Part shown: positions 35,586 through 46,359 of the stretch, piece by piece
How positions within the stretch are numbered: position 1 is the first letter of the stretch
Layout: the number at the start of each line of letters is the position of its first letter
NCBI GenBank assembly: GCA_963989385.1
Contig: OZ022515.1
Span: 3,628,803 to 3,692,802 of the forward strand
Length of the DNA: 64,000 nt
From: Ctena decussata
Taxonomy: Eukaryota > Mollusca > Bivalvia > Lucinida > Lucinidae
Direction of reading: 5' to 3'
Notes under the pieces: model-generated
Databases searched by the model: none
The model's input: only the letters and a program-made list of their open reading frames with translations
What the model was told of the DNA's origin: nothing
Made by a program: the position numbers and the translations under genes

Positions 35586-36342
35586 GTCCGCACTGACTGT
35601 CGGCAGTTACTACTCAACGCTAGCATAACATGCTGACGAACGCTGACTGCCAGAAGTCACTACTTATCGCTTATCGCTAGCAGAAACTGCTGACGAACGC
35701 TGACTGCCAGAAGTCACTACTTATCGCTTATCGCTAGCAGAAAATGCTGACGAACGCTGACTGCCAGAAGTCACTACTTATCGCTAGCAGAAACTGCTGA
35801 CGAACGCTCACTGCCCGAAGTCACTACTCTCTGCTAACCGCGGCGTAAATGCTGCCCAGCGCTGACTGCAAGAAGTAATTACACACCACCTCCAGCAGTC
35901 ACTACTCACCGCTAGCAGTAAATGCTGACGAACGCTCACTGTCAGCAGTCACTGCTTATCGCTAGCAGTACATGCTAACGAACGCTCACTGCCAGCAGTC
36001 AGTACTTATCGCTAGCCGAAACTGCTGGCGAACGCTCACTGCCAGAAGTCACTATTCTCTGCTAACCGCTGCGTAAATGCTGTCCAGCGCTGACTGCAAG
36101 AATTACAAACCCCTTCCAGGAGTCACTACTCGCCGCTAGCAGAAAATGCTGACGAACGCTGACTGCCAGCAGTCACTACTTATCGCTAGCAGAAACCGCT
36201 GACGAACGCTTACTGCCAGAAGTGACTAATCTCTGCTAACTGCTGCGTAAATGCTGTCCAGCGCTGACTGCTAGAAGTAACTACACACCACTTGCAGTAA
36301 ATGCAGTCGAGCGCTGACTGTCGGCAGTCACTAACTACTGGA
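35586..36342. repeat. 50-bp tandem repeat, about 15 units, with a higher-order variant
   Basis: Consensus GCTGACGAACGCTGACTGCC then AGAAGTCACTACTTATCGCT then AGCAGAAACT. A longer variant (CTCTGCTAACCG(C/T)(G/T)GCGTAAATG...) occurs near 35827, 36057 and 36233, suggesting a higher-order unit. The array resumes at 41498 after a 5.15-kb interruption. Confidence 0.93.
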
Positions 36343-36387
36343 CTAGTACAACTAACGCTGCTATCGGCTATTGACTAAAGACTAAAC

Positions 36388-38300
36388 TCACTGTTTAGAA
36401 TAGTGAACGGCTATATATATATCCATTGAAGCGTCCAACGTGACTGTAGATTTCGACGTTGCCAAACCTGATAAAAATTTACATCCTTTGCGTCACATCC
36501 AATATAAATCATATTGAATCGGGAAAACTGATTTGTATACTACAATGTTATCTTTAAATGATGGGGTATTCGCCCCGAGGTTCTTGAGCCGGATAACATT
36601 AAATTTTGACCCCGTGAAAACATGACCCCACGCGTCAATTCTCAATGTTGAAACTTGACCCAGGTCAATTGTCAACACTGAAAAATGCTCTATGGGTCGA
36701 TATACAACATTGAAAAGTGGCCAGTTGGGTCAGTTTTTCAACAGGTTCAAATTTTAATATTACACCAGCAATGGCCCAAGATTTAGGTATGTGGCTAAAT
36801 TAAAACGAGGCCTACAGAGACGAGTGGAAGCCTGGACTTTTTGTAACAATACGAGACGCGTGGAAAGTTTGAACCTCAGTGTGAATTATGTTTAGAACTT
36901 GTACTCAACATTTCCCCAATCCTCAACAATAAGTAAGAAAGGCTTAAAGGTCACCTGAAAAAATGAAAAAAAACATTTAGGTAAAAGAGTACACGTTGAT
37001 GTTTTTCCGCCATTTTTGGAAAGGGAAACCACAACAATGTTAGTGACTTCCTATTTGCTGTCCTGGAAGATAAATTCCATTAACATCGGGTCTGCGCTTA
37101 AAGGAAAGAATTTTTCTGCACAACGGGGGGGGGGGGGGGGGGGGGCAAGTTATTCTGTTTAACGCTTGACTCTCATTGAAAAGGGAGGCAAAAAATGAAA
37201 ATGGCAGAGTTGTTTCCTTTGAAAGTATACCCATTCACCTTAGGTAAGACATTGAGTCTTATTTGTTAAACGTAACTTCTATCACTCCAACTTCAAAACG
37301 TTCAAGTGTAACGTCACGACATGGCCGAGCCCAAAGCGATAACTGCTCTCTCTTTTGCTAGAACTGTTGCCTGTATGACTTCAAAATGTGATAGATAGAT
37401 AATGCGATTCACGAGTGCTTTCGTTAAGCCGACGTCAACATTAACTTTGCACTGCACGGCGGTCCTGAACATTAAGTGACAGTAAATAATGAAAACCTAA
37501 AATATAACTTGCTTGAAGCCAATGATTGAATCGGCATTTGGTTTGATGGTTTGTTGTTTGTTTTACTGAGTAATAATATTTGAGTTACGTCGAGCCGTCT
37601 CACAACGCGATAGTAGAAAGGAAAGATAGGGTTGAGACAAAGACGAGGCAGAGAAAATTATAATCCCACAGGACTCCCAATCCCTCCGCCCTCCCAAACT
37701 CTCCGCGCCGATCTGTTGCAAGCATTTTAGTCTCTAAGATGTAGTTTGTCCCTATTCGAAAGTCCATCACGCCAAACAGTGGCAATCTGATGAAAGTCAT
37801 TACTTAGCCAGTTAGGAACCATTTTAAAATGAAATTACTTCTGGCGGTGAGCAGTGACCGCTGGACAATTTTAAAAGGCAAATGGTCCCTTCCTTTAAAA
37901 GTTGTCTTCTGCATTACTTAGACAAGACACGTGAATTTTATTTTATTTATCTAGGGTTAGTCTAGAGTCGCAACTCGCTTTGTTTCCTTGAAACCTGTCA
38001 ATACAGTCCAAATATCTTCTATGGACGGAAACACGGCGCCAAGTGTGTGGAACTATGGTTACGTACCGTTGAGCCACTTGGGTAACGTCGATAAGAGAAT
38101 TGAACTGAACTGAACTGAACTAGAATTTTGTATAGCATTTTTTCCTTGGGAGGGTGGATTCATCTAGGGTCAGTCTAGAGTCGCAACTCGCTATGTTTCC
38201 TTGAAACTAGTCAATACAGTCCAAACATATTTGTGATAGAAACTTGTATAATATTCACGTATTGCGCATCTGCGGCTAAATGTTACATCAGAATGAGGTC
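36388..38300. other. Interior of the candidate element, non-coding
   Basis: No gene. Contains a poly-G run (37125-37145, 21 G), a (GAACT)n tract (38097-38122), and a duplicated phrase CTAGGGTTAGTCTAGAGTCG / CTAGGGTCAGTCTAGAGTCG (37952 and 38163), each followed by CAACTCGCT, (T/A)TGTTTCCTTGAAAC and CAATACAGTCCAAA. Confidence 0.6.
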
Positions 38301-39165
38301 CTGTTCATACATTCACGTTTCGTTCACACATGGACAGTCCCATTAACACGTAGAGGATCCGCTGAAAAAATGCAAGCCCCGTTCCTATATGGACATCCCG
38401 TTTGCATATGTAGTTCCCTTTCGCAGGTACAGCCTTGCATATGTCGTTCACTTTTGCAGACCCCGTTCACATGTAGCGGTCCAATACACATGTGGAGGTC
38501 CGTTCACTCGTGGAAGATCCATTTACAGGTGGCGGTCCTGCTCGCAAATGCAGTTCCTGATCACATATGGAGGACCCGTTCACAAATGAAGGTTCCTTTC
38601 TCACATGCGGATCCCATTAACACGTGGAGGTCCCGTTTACAATTCACAGGCGCAGAGCCCGTCCAACCGTGGATTGTCCGTTCGCCTGTGGCGATCCCTT
38701 GCATACTTGGATAATCAGACTGCATGTAGCACCTTTTCACAGGTGGGTGTCTTGTTCATACGTACTTATGTACCTATCTCGTTCACAAGTCCCGTTCCGT
38801 TTAATGTGGGGATCTCGTCCACACCTGGAGAAGCCATTCTAACAAGCAGAAATGTTCATACATGGAGGCCCTGTCAGACGTAGAATACATGTTCACACGT
38901 GCAGGTCAAGTTTAAATCTTCTTGTTTGGTTCACCTATAACGGTTTCGTTCACACGTGGTGAATCCTTTCCGACCATAGAGCACCCGGTCACTGGAGGAG
39001 ATTCAATTCACATTACCTGTTGTTGTTTTTTTTGTTTTTGTTTTCGTTGTTTTCATTGATGACCCGCCCATTTACATGCCAAGGTCTCATTCACACATGG
39101 AGGACCAGTTCAGGCACGAAAGGCGTTTCACATGGAGATTCTAGAAATCACCTTTACCCTATGCA
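38300..39165. repeat. Degenerate 24-27 bp minisatellite
   Basis: Irregular repeats of about CCCGTTCACA(C/T)GTGGAGGT, interrupted near 39010-39060 by a GTTTT-rich stretch. Four overlapping plus-strand frames result from the repeat in several phases and show no codon-level conservation. Confidence 0.8.
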
Positions 39166-39204
39166 GAGAGTTTGGTACCCTCAGAATTTGACATGTGTCC
39201 TACG

Positions 39205-39375
39205 GAGCCGTCTAGCGCAGTCGGCAGCACGTCGGTCTGCAGATCAAGCGGTCGCGAGTTCGGTTCCCAGCCCGGCCCCTGAACAGTGGTGAAGATTGAT
39301 CATGAAATATTTGCTACGCTCATTCTCTCCCTTCCGCTGACTTAAGGGCAGTTGTGAGTTTGTTTGTTTTGTTGA
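39205..39375 (+). mobile_element. tRNA-derived SINE, tRNA-Cys-like head
   Basis: The head reads TAGCGCAGTCGGCAGCACGT (A box), CTGCAGATCAAGCGGTC (resembling the anticodon arm of tRNA-Cys with GCA), and GCGAGTTCGGTTCCC (B box). The body includes GATTGATCATGAAATATTT and GGGCAGTTGTGAGTTTG. A mirror copy lies at 39545-39760. Not a working tRNA: the acceptor stem is not convincingly paired. Confidence 0.82.
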
Positions 39376-39544
39376 GTATTTACGGCCCAGTAAACAGCTA
39401 AGGTCATGTCGGAGCGGTCAGTTAACCTACTCAAACTGTTCCATGACACTGTTCCATGGTATGGCCCATGTTCCTTTTTTCGAATGTGTTCTCTGCTCTC
39501 GAAGAAGCTCTTTAAGATTTAAATTAGGGCTCCTAAACGTTTAA

Positions 39545-39760
39545 CCAGTACTTAGTGCACATACTTTCGCCAGTAACTGACAACTGCCCTTCTTGAATCA
39601 GCAGAAGGGAAAGAATGACCGTAGAAAATATTTCATGATCAATCTCCACGAGCGTTATTTGGCCTGTCTGGGAATCGATCTCAGGACCCCTTGACCTGCA
39701 GTCTGACGCAATGCCGACTGCGCTAGCGGGCCGCCGGCAAGGGTAGCTGTCTGTTACTGG
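39545..39760 (-). mobile_element. tRNA-derived SINE, inverted partner
   Basis: On the minus strand: CTAGCGCAGTCGGCATTGCG (A box), CTGCAGGTCAAGGGGTC, GAGATCGATTCCC (B box), then GATTGATCATGAAATATTT and AGGGCAGTTGTCAGTTAC. Same family as 39205-39375, head to the right. A tail-like CTGGCGGAAGTATGTGCACT follows at 39757-39778. Confidence 0.82.
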
Positions 39761-39779
39761 CGGAAGTATGTGCACTCAG

Positions 39780-40780
39780 TATTGGTAACCAGGTTAACCG
39801 CTATAGTATGTCTAAGCCTGCCCGGACACAGTGTGACGGCAAATGAACTGACAGGCTTGTGGTCCCTCATCCAGCCTCGTTGAGGCGGTTCGGATGAGGG
39901 GTTTATAAGCAGATCTGACAAAAATTGTCACCCAGTGCCCACTCGCATCTAGAACTTTGCAACTTATTCTCCTAATGTCGTCATTCTATTCTATTCTGAA
40001 GCTTTCTTCGAAGTGTTTGACATGCAATTATGTTGCATTTAGACCTATACCTCGGATAGTGGTGCTGGTCTTGTAAGTCTCCTGAGCGCTCTACACAAAA
40101 GCATTGCTTAGCCGTTCGTATGAGCGTTCTTGTCATATATTTCGACATTTCGCTCTTCTTCTATTCCAGATAATAATTTAAACCGAGGCCCCAATCAATC
40201 GATCGTTCTCAGGCACGTTTTGGGGCGGCTAGGTCGGATACCGCTCACAGGAATAACGTGCACACTATCTTTGAATTTGACACAGATGACAGACGGACTC
40301 AGGCACCCAGACTGTTCTATTATGGATTCGTTCCGCGGAACCGCTGGGAAGGACTCGTTTTTGAAGGCATTGGGGAAAAATGTGTATGCTAGGTCACTAT
40401 CGCAGTATATTTATATAGGCTCTACACGGTTAGGAGCTTACTAGAATTGGCAAAATATTCGATTTGCCCCGTATGCTATGAAATTTTGCAAAACAATCAG
40501 AAAAATTGAAAGCTCTGGAGGTGATGATAACTAATGAAACCATTTCATTGATAATTTCGTTTTTACTTTTTTTTTTGGGGGGGGGGGGGAGTGAGGGTGA
40601 GAGAAGGAAAATAAAGAGCTGTAACGCGTTAAGATGTTTGAAAAATTTGCTTTCAGCCGGAGCAACATACAGGTCCGACTCTCATACCATTGCACCAGGG
40701 TACTATATGTAGTTGTAGGATTTTTTTTTAAAAATATTTCTTTGTTTACGACAATGACAGCGGGCGGTAATTAGTTGTTT
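39780..40780. other. Non-coding region
   Basis: No supported gene. A T10/G13 homopolymer junction is at 40567-40589. The 104-codon frame at 40130 has no recognisable domain or splice context. Confidence 0.5.
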
Positions 40781-40784
40781 GGTC

Positions 40785-40985
40785 GTTTAGGTTTTAACGG
40801 CCCTTTGAGATAGTATTTCAGTCTATATCGAGCCGTCTCCCAGAGAGTAGGCGAGAAAGGAGAAAGGACAGATGAGAGAAAAACGTCCGAACAACCCTTC
40901 CCGTATCTACTGCAAGATAGCAAGCACTGCTGGTCCTGGCCCCAAAATAATCAAAATAAGTAGGACGCACCAGTACTGAAAGCTA
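40785..40985 (-). mobile_element. SINE-like repeat, second copy
   Basis: Matches 16525-16705 (TTAACGGCCCTTTGAGA, TATTTCAGTCTATATCG, CGTATCTACTGCAAG). Confidence 0.65.
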
Positions 40986-41450
40986 CCCATCACCATCGCC
41001 CGACCCGACCGCCCAGTTAACCCACTAGAGGTAGAAAACACTCCGAGGCTTTCTCGCCCTCGGAGGACTTTTCCACTCGAATTTTCATCCTACTCATGCT
41101 TGTTCCACTGGCTTGTTCAGCCATTTTCAACCCAAATATCAATCACACAAATGAATAACAACAACTCATTTTAGTAAAGATGTACAACTATGCACAACGG
41201 TGAAATACACGTCATTGTACACGGTTAACTAAATAACAAAGCGTGGCGGATCTAGCTCGTTTTCCTTTTTTGCTTTATTTGAAAAGAAGGGATTGTGATT
41301 TATTATTTTATTACTATTCAAGAAAGAAACTGGAAAACTTTGTTCACGAACTTAGAGACCTTATATATGCCACCAAAGGTTTCTGAAGTCGGGAATTTCG
41401 TTTTCGCAAACTTGTCAGACAATCCGCCATCGTTAGTTTTTTGGCTTAGT
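40986..41450. other. Non-coding region
   Basis: Nothing recognised. Confidence 0.5.
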
Positions 41451-41497
41451 TTTTAGTCTTTAGTCGTTGATCGTTAGTCGAGCCTTAGTTGTACTAG

Positions 41498-41645
41498 ACC
41501 ACTAGCAGTAAATGCTGTCAAACGCTGACTACCAGCGGTCACTGCTCACCGCCAGAAGTAAATACTGACACGTGCTGACAATCAGCAGTCACTAATCACC
41601 GCTTGCAATAAATACTGACGGAGTTTTTCACTGCTAGCGGCGTGA
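41498..41645. repeat. Continuation of the 50-bp array
   Basis: About three diverged units: ACTAGCAGTAAATGCTGTCA, AACGCTGACTACCAGCGGTC, then CAGTCACTAATCACCGCTTG. Same orientation as 35586-36342. Confidence 0.85.
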
Positions 41646-42345
41646 AGTGAGCATCTGATAGTTAGCATTGACTGGCAGCTAGGGCTAGCTAGTTTCATGC
41701 TTCACAGACGGCCATGTAGGTTTTGTCCTAAGTACCCTAGTTAATTCCAGATGAGGAAACAAACGAAGCTTTTCTATTCTTGGTCTGTTCTTGTACCTAC
41801 CGATATGAGTTACTAATATTCCAGCATCTTCTGAATCTCAACGATCACCATCACCATCTTAACATCGCTGGAATAGGAAATAGGTAGATAGTCCCCTATT
41901 TAACAAAAGAGACATTATTGAGCTGTTCCACACAAAAAAGTTATATGCAAATAGCGGGGAAGGGTAGGGGGTGGGGCTGCATACTGTATGTGGAAACAGC
42001 ATAGGCTTTGGTTCACGAGATAGTCTGCTGTTTGCATATCATTGTTGAATGCATCAATTTTGCGCGTCCCAGATTTGATATTGTTAGTCTCTGATCCGTG
42101 TGGCTGTGCATGTTTGTATGTATGTTTTCAGTTGAAAATCAGGAATTATTCGCGATCTATAAAATTAAGGGACTCTAATATTTTCTGGTTTGACATGTTG
42201 TTGCTGTCTATTTGTAAAGCATTATATCGCTGCATGTGGCCTCTAGGATGTGTAACATGTATAACTGAATGATGTCGGGTATCTTTAGTGTAGCGGAGCG
42301 GAACGCAACGTCAAGAGTCGCATGACTAACAGCGTAATTACCGCA
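41646..42345. other. Non-coding region
   Basis: No supported gene; the 76-codon frame at 42042 lacks support. Confidence 0.5.
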
Positions 42346-42347
42346 CA

Positions 42348-42502
42348 AAATTCTAAAACAATGGGACAGATAGGCCTGTTCAAACAGTGCAGCCCCACAT
42401 CAGACTGCAGTCTGATCAGGTTCTACACTGTTTGCTGTTCCATCTGCATTTGGACATATTACCGCATTGTAAACCAAACTGTCCCATTTTAGGACAATTA
42501 CA
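42348..42502. mobile_element. ~150-bp MITE of the CTGATCAGG family
   Basis: Inverted ends: CTAAAACAATGGGACAG at the left and CTGTCCCATTTTAGGACAAT at the right. Central landmark CAGTCTGATCAGGTTCTACA then CTGTTTGC. Related copy at 57953-58112. Confidence 0.7.
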
Positions 42503-42740
42503 ATGAAATTATAGGTGTCCTAATATTTGGAATCTTTCCGGTACTGTGCTTGAAATCGCAAGAATTCTATCTATCTTCATATACTGCCATACGCCCTCAC
42601 GGACATTCTAGGCAGATGCGTTGTCGAACAGAAAAAGGCTGAAAATTAATGAAGAGCCAGGTTAAAAGCATTCAGTAAGATGGATAAAAGATGATAGGTT
42701 AAAATAGTGAAGATGAGGTTAAAATCAGGTTAAAAACAAC
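42503..42740 (-). other. Probable 3' flank of the CR1-like LINE
   Basis: Includes several AGGTTAAAA(T/A)(C/A) phrases (42659-42735), which on the minus strand form short repeats (TTTTAACCT). Short 3' repeats are known for CR1-type LINEs. Confidence 0.4.
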
Positions 42741-43315
42741 TATCTCAGGACTTATGGCCTAGTGTGCTGCAGTCTACTAACTGCTACCTTGAAGCATTCA
42801 AGGTCTGGTAGACATGCAACACTTGCAGGGAGGGCATTCCACTGAAAAATAGCAAGAGGAAAGAAGGAGTATTTATGACAGTCCTTAGCAGTATGCAATT
42901 GACGAAATGTCATTGAGTGACAATACCGAGATATTCTGTGAGATGGGTGGATGTAGTCAGGGAGGGGGGCAGCCACCAGGCCATGGACAATTTTATAAAA
43001 GAGGCATAAACGCGCATCTGCCCTTCTTTGTTGCAAAGTTCTCCAACCTAGTTTATCTACAATGGCAGTGACACTTGACCTGTATTCAAAACTACTTGTG
43101 GTCCAGCGTGCCGCCCTACGTTGTACCTTTTCAAGCTGGAGTATTTCGGGTCCCAGACAGGGGCAGTATACTCCAGCTGGGGGCGGACCAGTGTATTATA
43201 GGCAGTCTCTCGTACCTTTTGATTTTTGGTTTTTTTGTTACGCTGGATAAAGTTGAGTGTTCTGATGGCATTTCCAGTAATTCGATCTATGTGGGGGGTC
43301 CAGGATAGGCCACTG
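42741..43315 (-). mobile_element. CR1-like LINE fragment: C-terminal part of the polyprotein
   Basis: Minus strand: SGLSWTPHIDRITGNAIRTL, NFIQRNKKTKNQKVRETAYN, LVRPQLEYTAPVWDP; then, after a frame change near 43155, LEKVQRRAARWTTSSFEYRS and LGWRTLQQRRADARL; ending YSFFPLAIFQWNALPASV near 42800. This is the conserved region C-terminal to the RT in CR1-like elements. 5' truncated at about 43315 and frameshifted once. The rest of the frame up to 43506 is not LINE sequence. Confidence 0.88.
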
Positions 43316-43665
43316 GAGATCACACGTATGCACGCAGACACGGCTATTAGACCTATGTGCCTATTCATTTTACGTTCAAATTTTGTCTGATTAGCCCTGT
43401 CGTATTTATGAATTTCGTTCTTCATATTGGTGATACAATTTGAAACAAAATTCTGATATATGATGATTAAGAATGTAAGAAATACCCCTGTCTCCGAACA
43501 AAACACCCTTCAGCTTGACTGTTGTGGTATTTTACGCTCAACAAAGCTATTCTTTCTTTAGTCACAGCATCTTGGATAGTCGAAAGTTTGTTTTGAGCTT
43601 CACGTTACGGGGCCAAAAATACTGACGTCATATAAAGATACAACGTTACCGCGCAAATCGTCACG
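43316..43665. other. Non-coding region
   Basis: No gene. CGTTACGG and CGTTACCG occur near 43603 and 43645, the first members of the GTAACG cluster. Confidence 0.5.
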
Positions 43666-43667
43666 AT

Positions 43668-43768
43668 TTTGGCCCTCGATGTGGGAAAACTAAATCGGCC
43701 CTCGATGTGCGATGAAATTGGCCCCCGATGTGGAAATCGGCCCTCGATCAGGAACTGGCCCTCGATAT
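43668..43768. repeat. Five-copy ~20-bp repeat
   Basis: GGCCCTCGATGTGG-type units at about 43670, 43698, 43721, 43738 and 43757 (TTGGCCCTCGATGTGGGA, CGGCCCTCGATGTGCGA, TGGCCCCCGATGTGGAA and so on). Confidence 0.85.
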
Positions 43769-46359
43769 GAGTCCTACATATATATACCTTGTGGTATTCC
43801 CAGTTGGATTTAAAACGCTATGTCTTGACTTTTTTACGATGCTTTTGTGTTTGGGTATGCTATTTTCGACTGTCGCAAGCAGAGTAGCTATAATAAACAC
43901 GCTTTATAAACAAGGTTATTGCTACAAACAAGATCAAATTTCTCTACCATTTAGAAATCCCAGGTTGACCGATGTCTCCAGTAGTTCCGTTCAGTTTCTA
44001 ATCCGTTCATTTACAAAACTAATTGAAAAAAAATCCTTGTCGCCAAATGCTACTCACCTACCGCAACGATTTCTAAGCCACACCTATAAACAACAGTGAA
44101 TGGATATCGTGAACTAAAATGAGTCTATTTTAGTATCAGGATATCCTTTGAAATAAGAATGGTAAGATCTTATTCATTTGTTACACTAAAATAGGAGTAA
44201 AAAGCGTTAAGCTTACATTTTCATTGGCCACTTTTCACAGCCTCCCCTCCGTAACGGTCATTTTCGGAAACATTAGTTCTTTTGCAAATTGCTCTTTATT
44301 TGTTTGCGATTGTTTAACATGGATGTGGTTTATAAAAACCAGTTCATGCTTCTGTGATTCATAACTTATTGTAAAGTAGCTGATTTGTCCCATTTCCTCT
44401 CCCCTCCGTAACGGCTCCCCTTCATAACTAAATCTTTGGCCCAAACCCCGTATTGATTTAGATGTAAATATCACATCAAATGAAATATACGTTTCTTTAT
44501 AACTACAGAAAGCAGAAAAGAACGATTTCTATCGTCGGAGTTTCAGAATTTTTCAGATATTTAATCGACTCCAGGTAATATAGTTTGTCCAATATATCAA
44601 CTTAGCGTGTTATCAACGTTTAAACACACATTTACTTTCCGATTTTGTATATACTGGTAAGTATAGATATGAGGCAGGGGTAAACCATATAACATGTGAA
44701 CTCGCGGTCATTCAGTGCAGAAATGGCCGACCAAATTGTATCGTTACGGATGGGAGAAAAAATCCATAAACTGACAATATATAAACACAATGCATTCTAC
44801 TGATAACTGAAAGGTGGAAAGTCCAATAGGACTTGTCTTAGTATTGAACCTGCAATGGTAAATAGATAAAACAGTTTTTGAATAAATAAGTATGAAACTT
44901 ATTTTAGCTGCTCCGTTACGGAGGGGAGCTGGTTAATTCGATCTTTCGGTATGCGAGAAAAATTAGAATTTTGTAATCGGTACTGGAGTAAGTTGGTAGA
45001 ATAACTCGGATCTCCTGTGACACAAATGTCTTTACAAACTATACAGATACGGCATTGACACTTTTCAGTAAAGACGTGCGTTACGGATGGGAGTAAATCG
45101 TTACAGAGACCAACCCATTCACTTAAAACAGCAGTCATAAGAGTCTAGTTTCATGGGCAGTTATAAACATGTCTCCTATCAGAGTGTTTACTATGAGACA
45201 GTAATTTTATACTTAGAAAAGCCCACTATATTAAAAAGCCCTTTCCAGTGTCATGGTTGAAAAGGTGCAAATTTTAATAAAAGGCAGCTAAATGCTATTA
45301 AAACATCATGTATCCCAAAAGTTGCCTCGGGAATGTCATTTTAAGATCCATAATTTGTAGCATCACAGGCAGTTTATAAGAATGAAAATAAAGCCGGTTC
45401 GTGACAAAGCCAAGAACGTTGTCTGTTGCGCAAATAAAGACTCGGATCAGCTTCATGAGGCCTGAAGAAAGCGATTTTATGTATTTTATAACAGTATTTC
45501 AGTCATATCAGGACAATGGGGGGAAGGCTGTGTGCAATGGAACCCCATTTACGGTTTGGAAGATTTCCGCTTCCAGCGGGTCTCCAACCGGTTCCACTAG
45601 AACACCATGCCAGCACTTAACCTACTAAGCTATTGGGACCCCTTTCCTGCCCTCATCGCCGCCCCTGCCTCTTCTCCACCCCCGCCCGTCACTACACAAT
45701 CTCTCCCCCAACTCCCCCCCAGCAAAAAACACACACAAAAACGAACGATAAAAGAGAACAGGCTTAACGGAAGCAACCTTAAAGATAGCAACAATGCAAT
45801 ATTGCACATAAAGCCAGACAAAATGGAGATTTTTCTGCATAAATTCAGGGGCAACCAGAGCAACATCTAGACTTTCTAGGGGCCACCTGAAGACATTAAT
45901 GTACGTATACATATCCCCGAGTAGCCCAATGAGCACCCGGGCACCACCCGAGTTCACACTGAAGCGTGCATGCCGAAAGTGTTCATACTAAATGCATATG
46001 AGGTTTGTAAGAATGCCATATTTCAGTAGACCATCTGGGCCACATATTTCCAAGCATTATCACTGTGATACCCAATACAGGAATTACTACATGACAACTC
46101 TAAGAATGCATATCAGTAATGACATTTCAAAGTGACCTAAATTTACGAAGTCAGTGAAGATACTGGAATTACAACTTGTCTTGAGCCCTTAAAGAGTTAT
46201 CGGTAGCAAAAAGAATAACGCATAACGTACGTTAAAATTTCTACCCTCCGTAACGAAAAATCATTGTCAGAGAAAATGACAAAAGAATTGTAGACAGGGC
46301 AGATTATGGATAGGTACTATCTGTATGTGTTCAAAATGTGGACAGCACTGACCAGTTCT
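43769..46359. other. Non-coding region rich in CTCCGTAACGG motifs
   Basis: CTCCCCTCCGTAACGG occurs at 44242 and 44398. Its reverse form (CGTTACGGA(G/T)GGGAG) occurs at 44742, 44914 and 45080, and CCCTCCGTAACG again at 46244. The 123-codon frame starting 43728 has no domain support. A SINE is at 45485-45646. Confidence 0.6.
45485..45646 (-). mobile_element. tRNA-derived SINE
   Basis: Minus strand: GGGGTCCCAATAGCTTAGTA then GGTTAAGTGCTGG (A box), B box degenerate, CCATTGCACACAGCC, and a CTGATATGACTGAAATACTG core. Same family as 21722-21906. Confidence 0.78.

Larger units (their letters stand above)
36343..41497. mobile_element. 5.15-kb candidate TIR element inserted inside the 50-bp array
   Basis: Ends are inverted: CTAGTACAACTAACGCT plus GACTAAAGACTAAAC at 36343-36387 match the reverse complement of 41451-41497. 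The 50-bp array stops at the left end and continues in phase at the right end, and ACTA lies at both junctions. This favours insertion rather than coincidence. The interior holds a minisatellite, an inverted SINE pair, and another SINE-like copy. No transposase. Confidence 0.6.

Noticed and set aside
39209..39285. Possible functional tRNA-Cys gene
   Set aside because: Clear A and B boxes but the acceptor stem does not pair well, and a second copy with the same 3' body marks it as a SINE.
43728..44099. 123-codon plus-strand frame with a hydrophobic stretch
   Set aside because: Starts inside the GGCCCTCGATGTGG repeat, has no recognisable domain, and no promoter or splice context.
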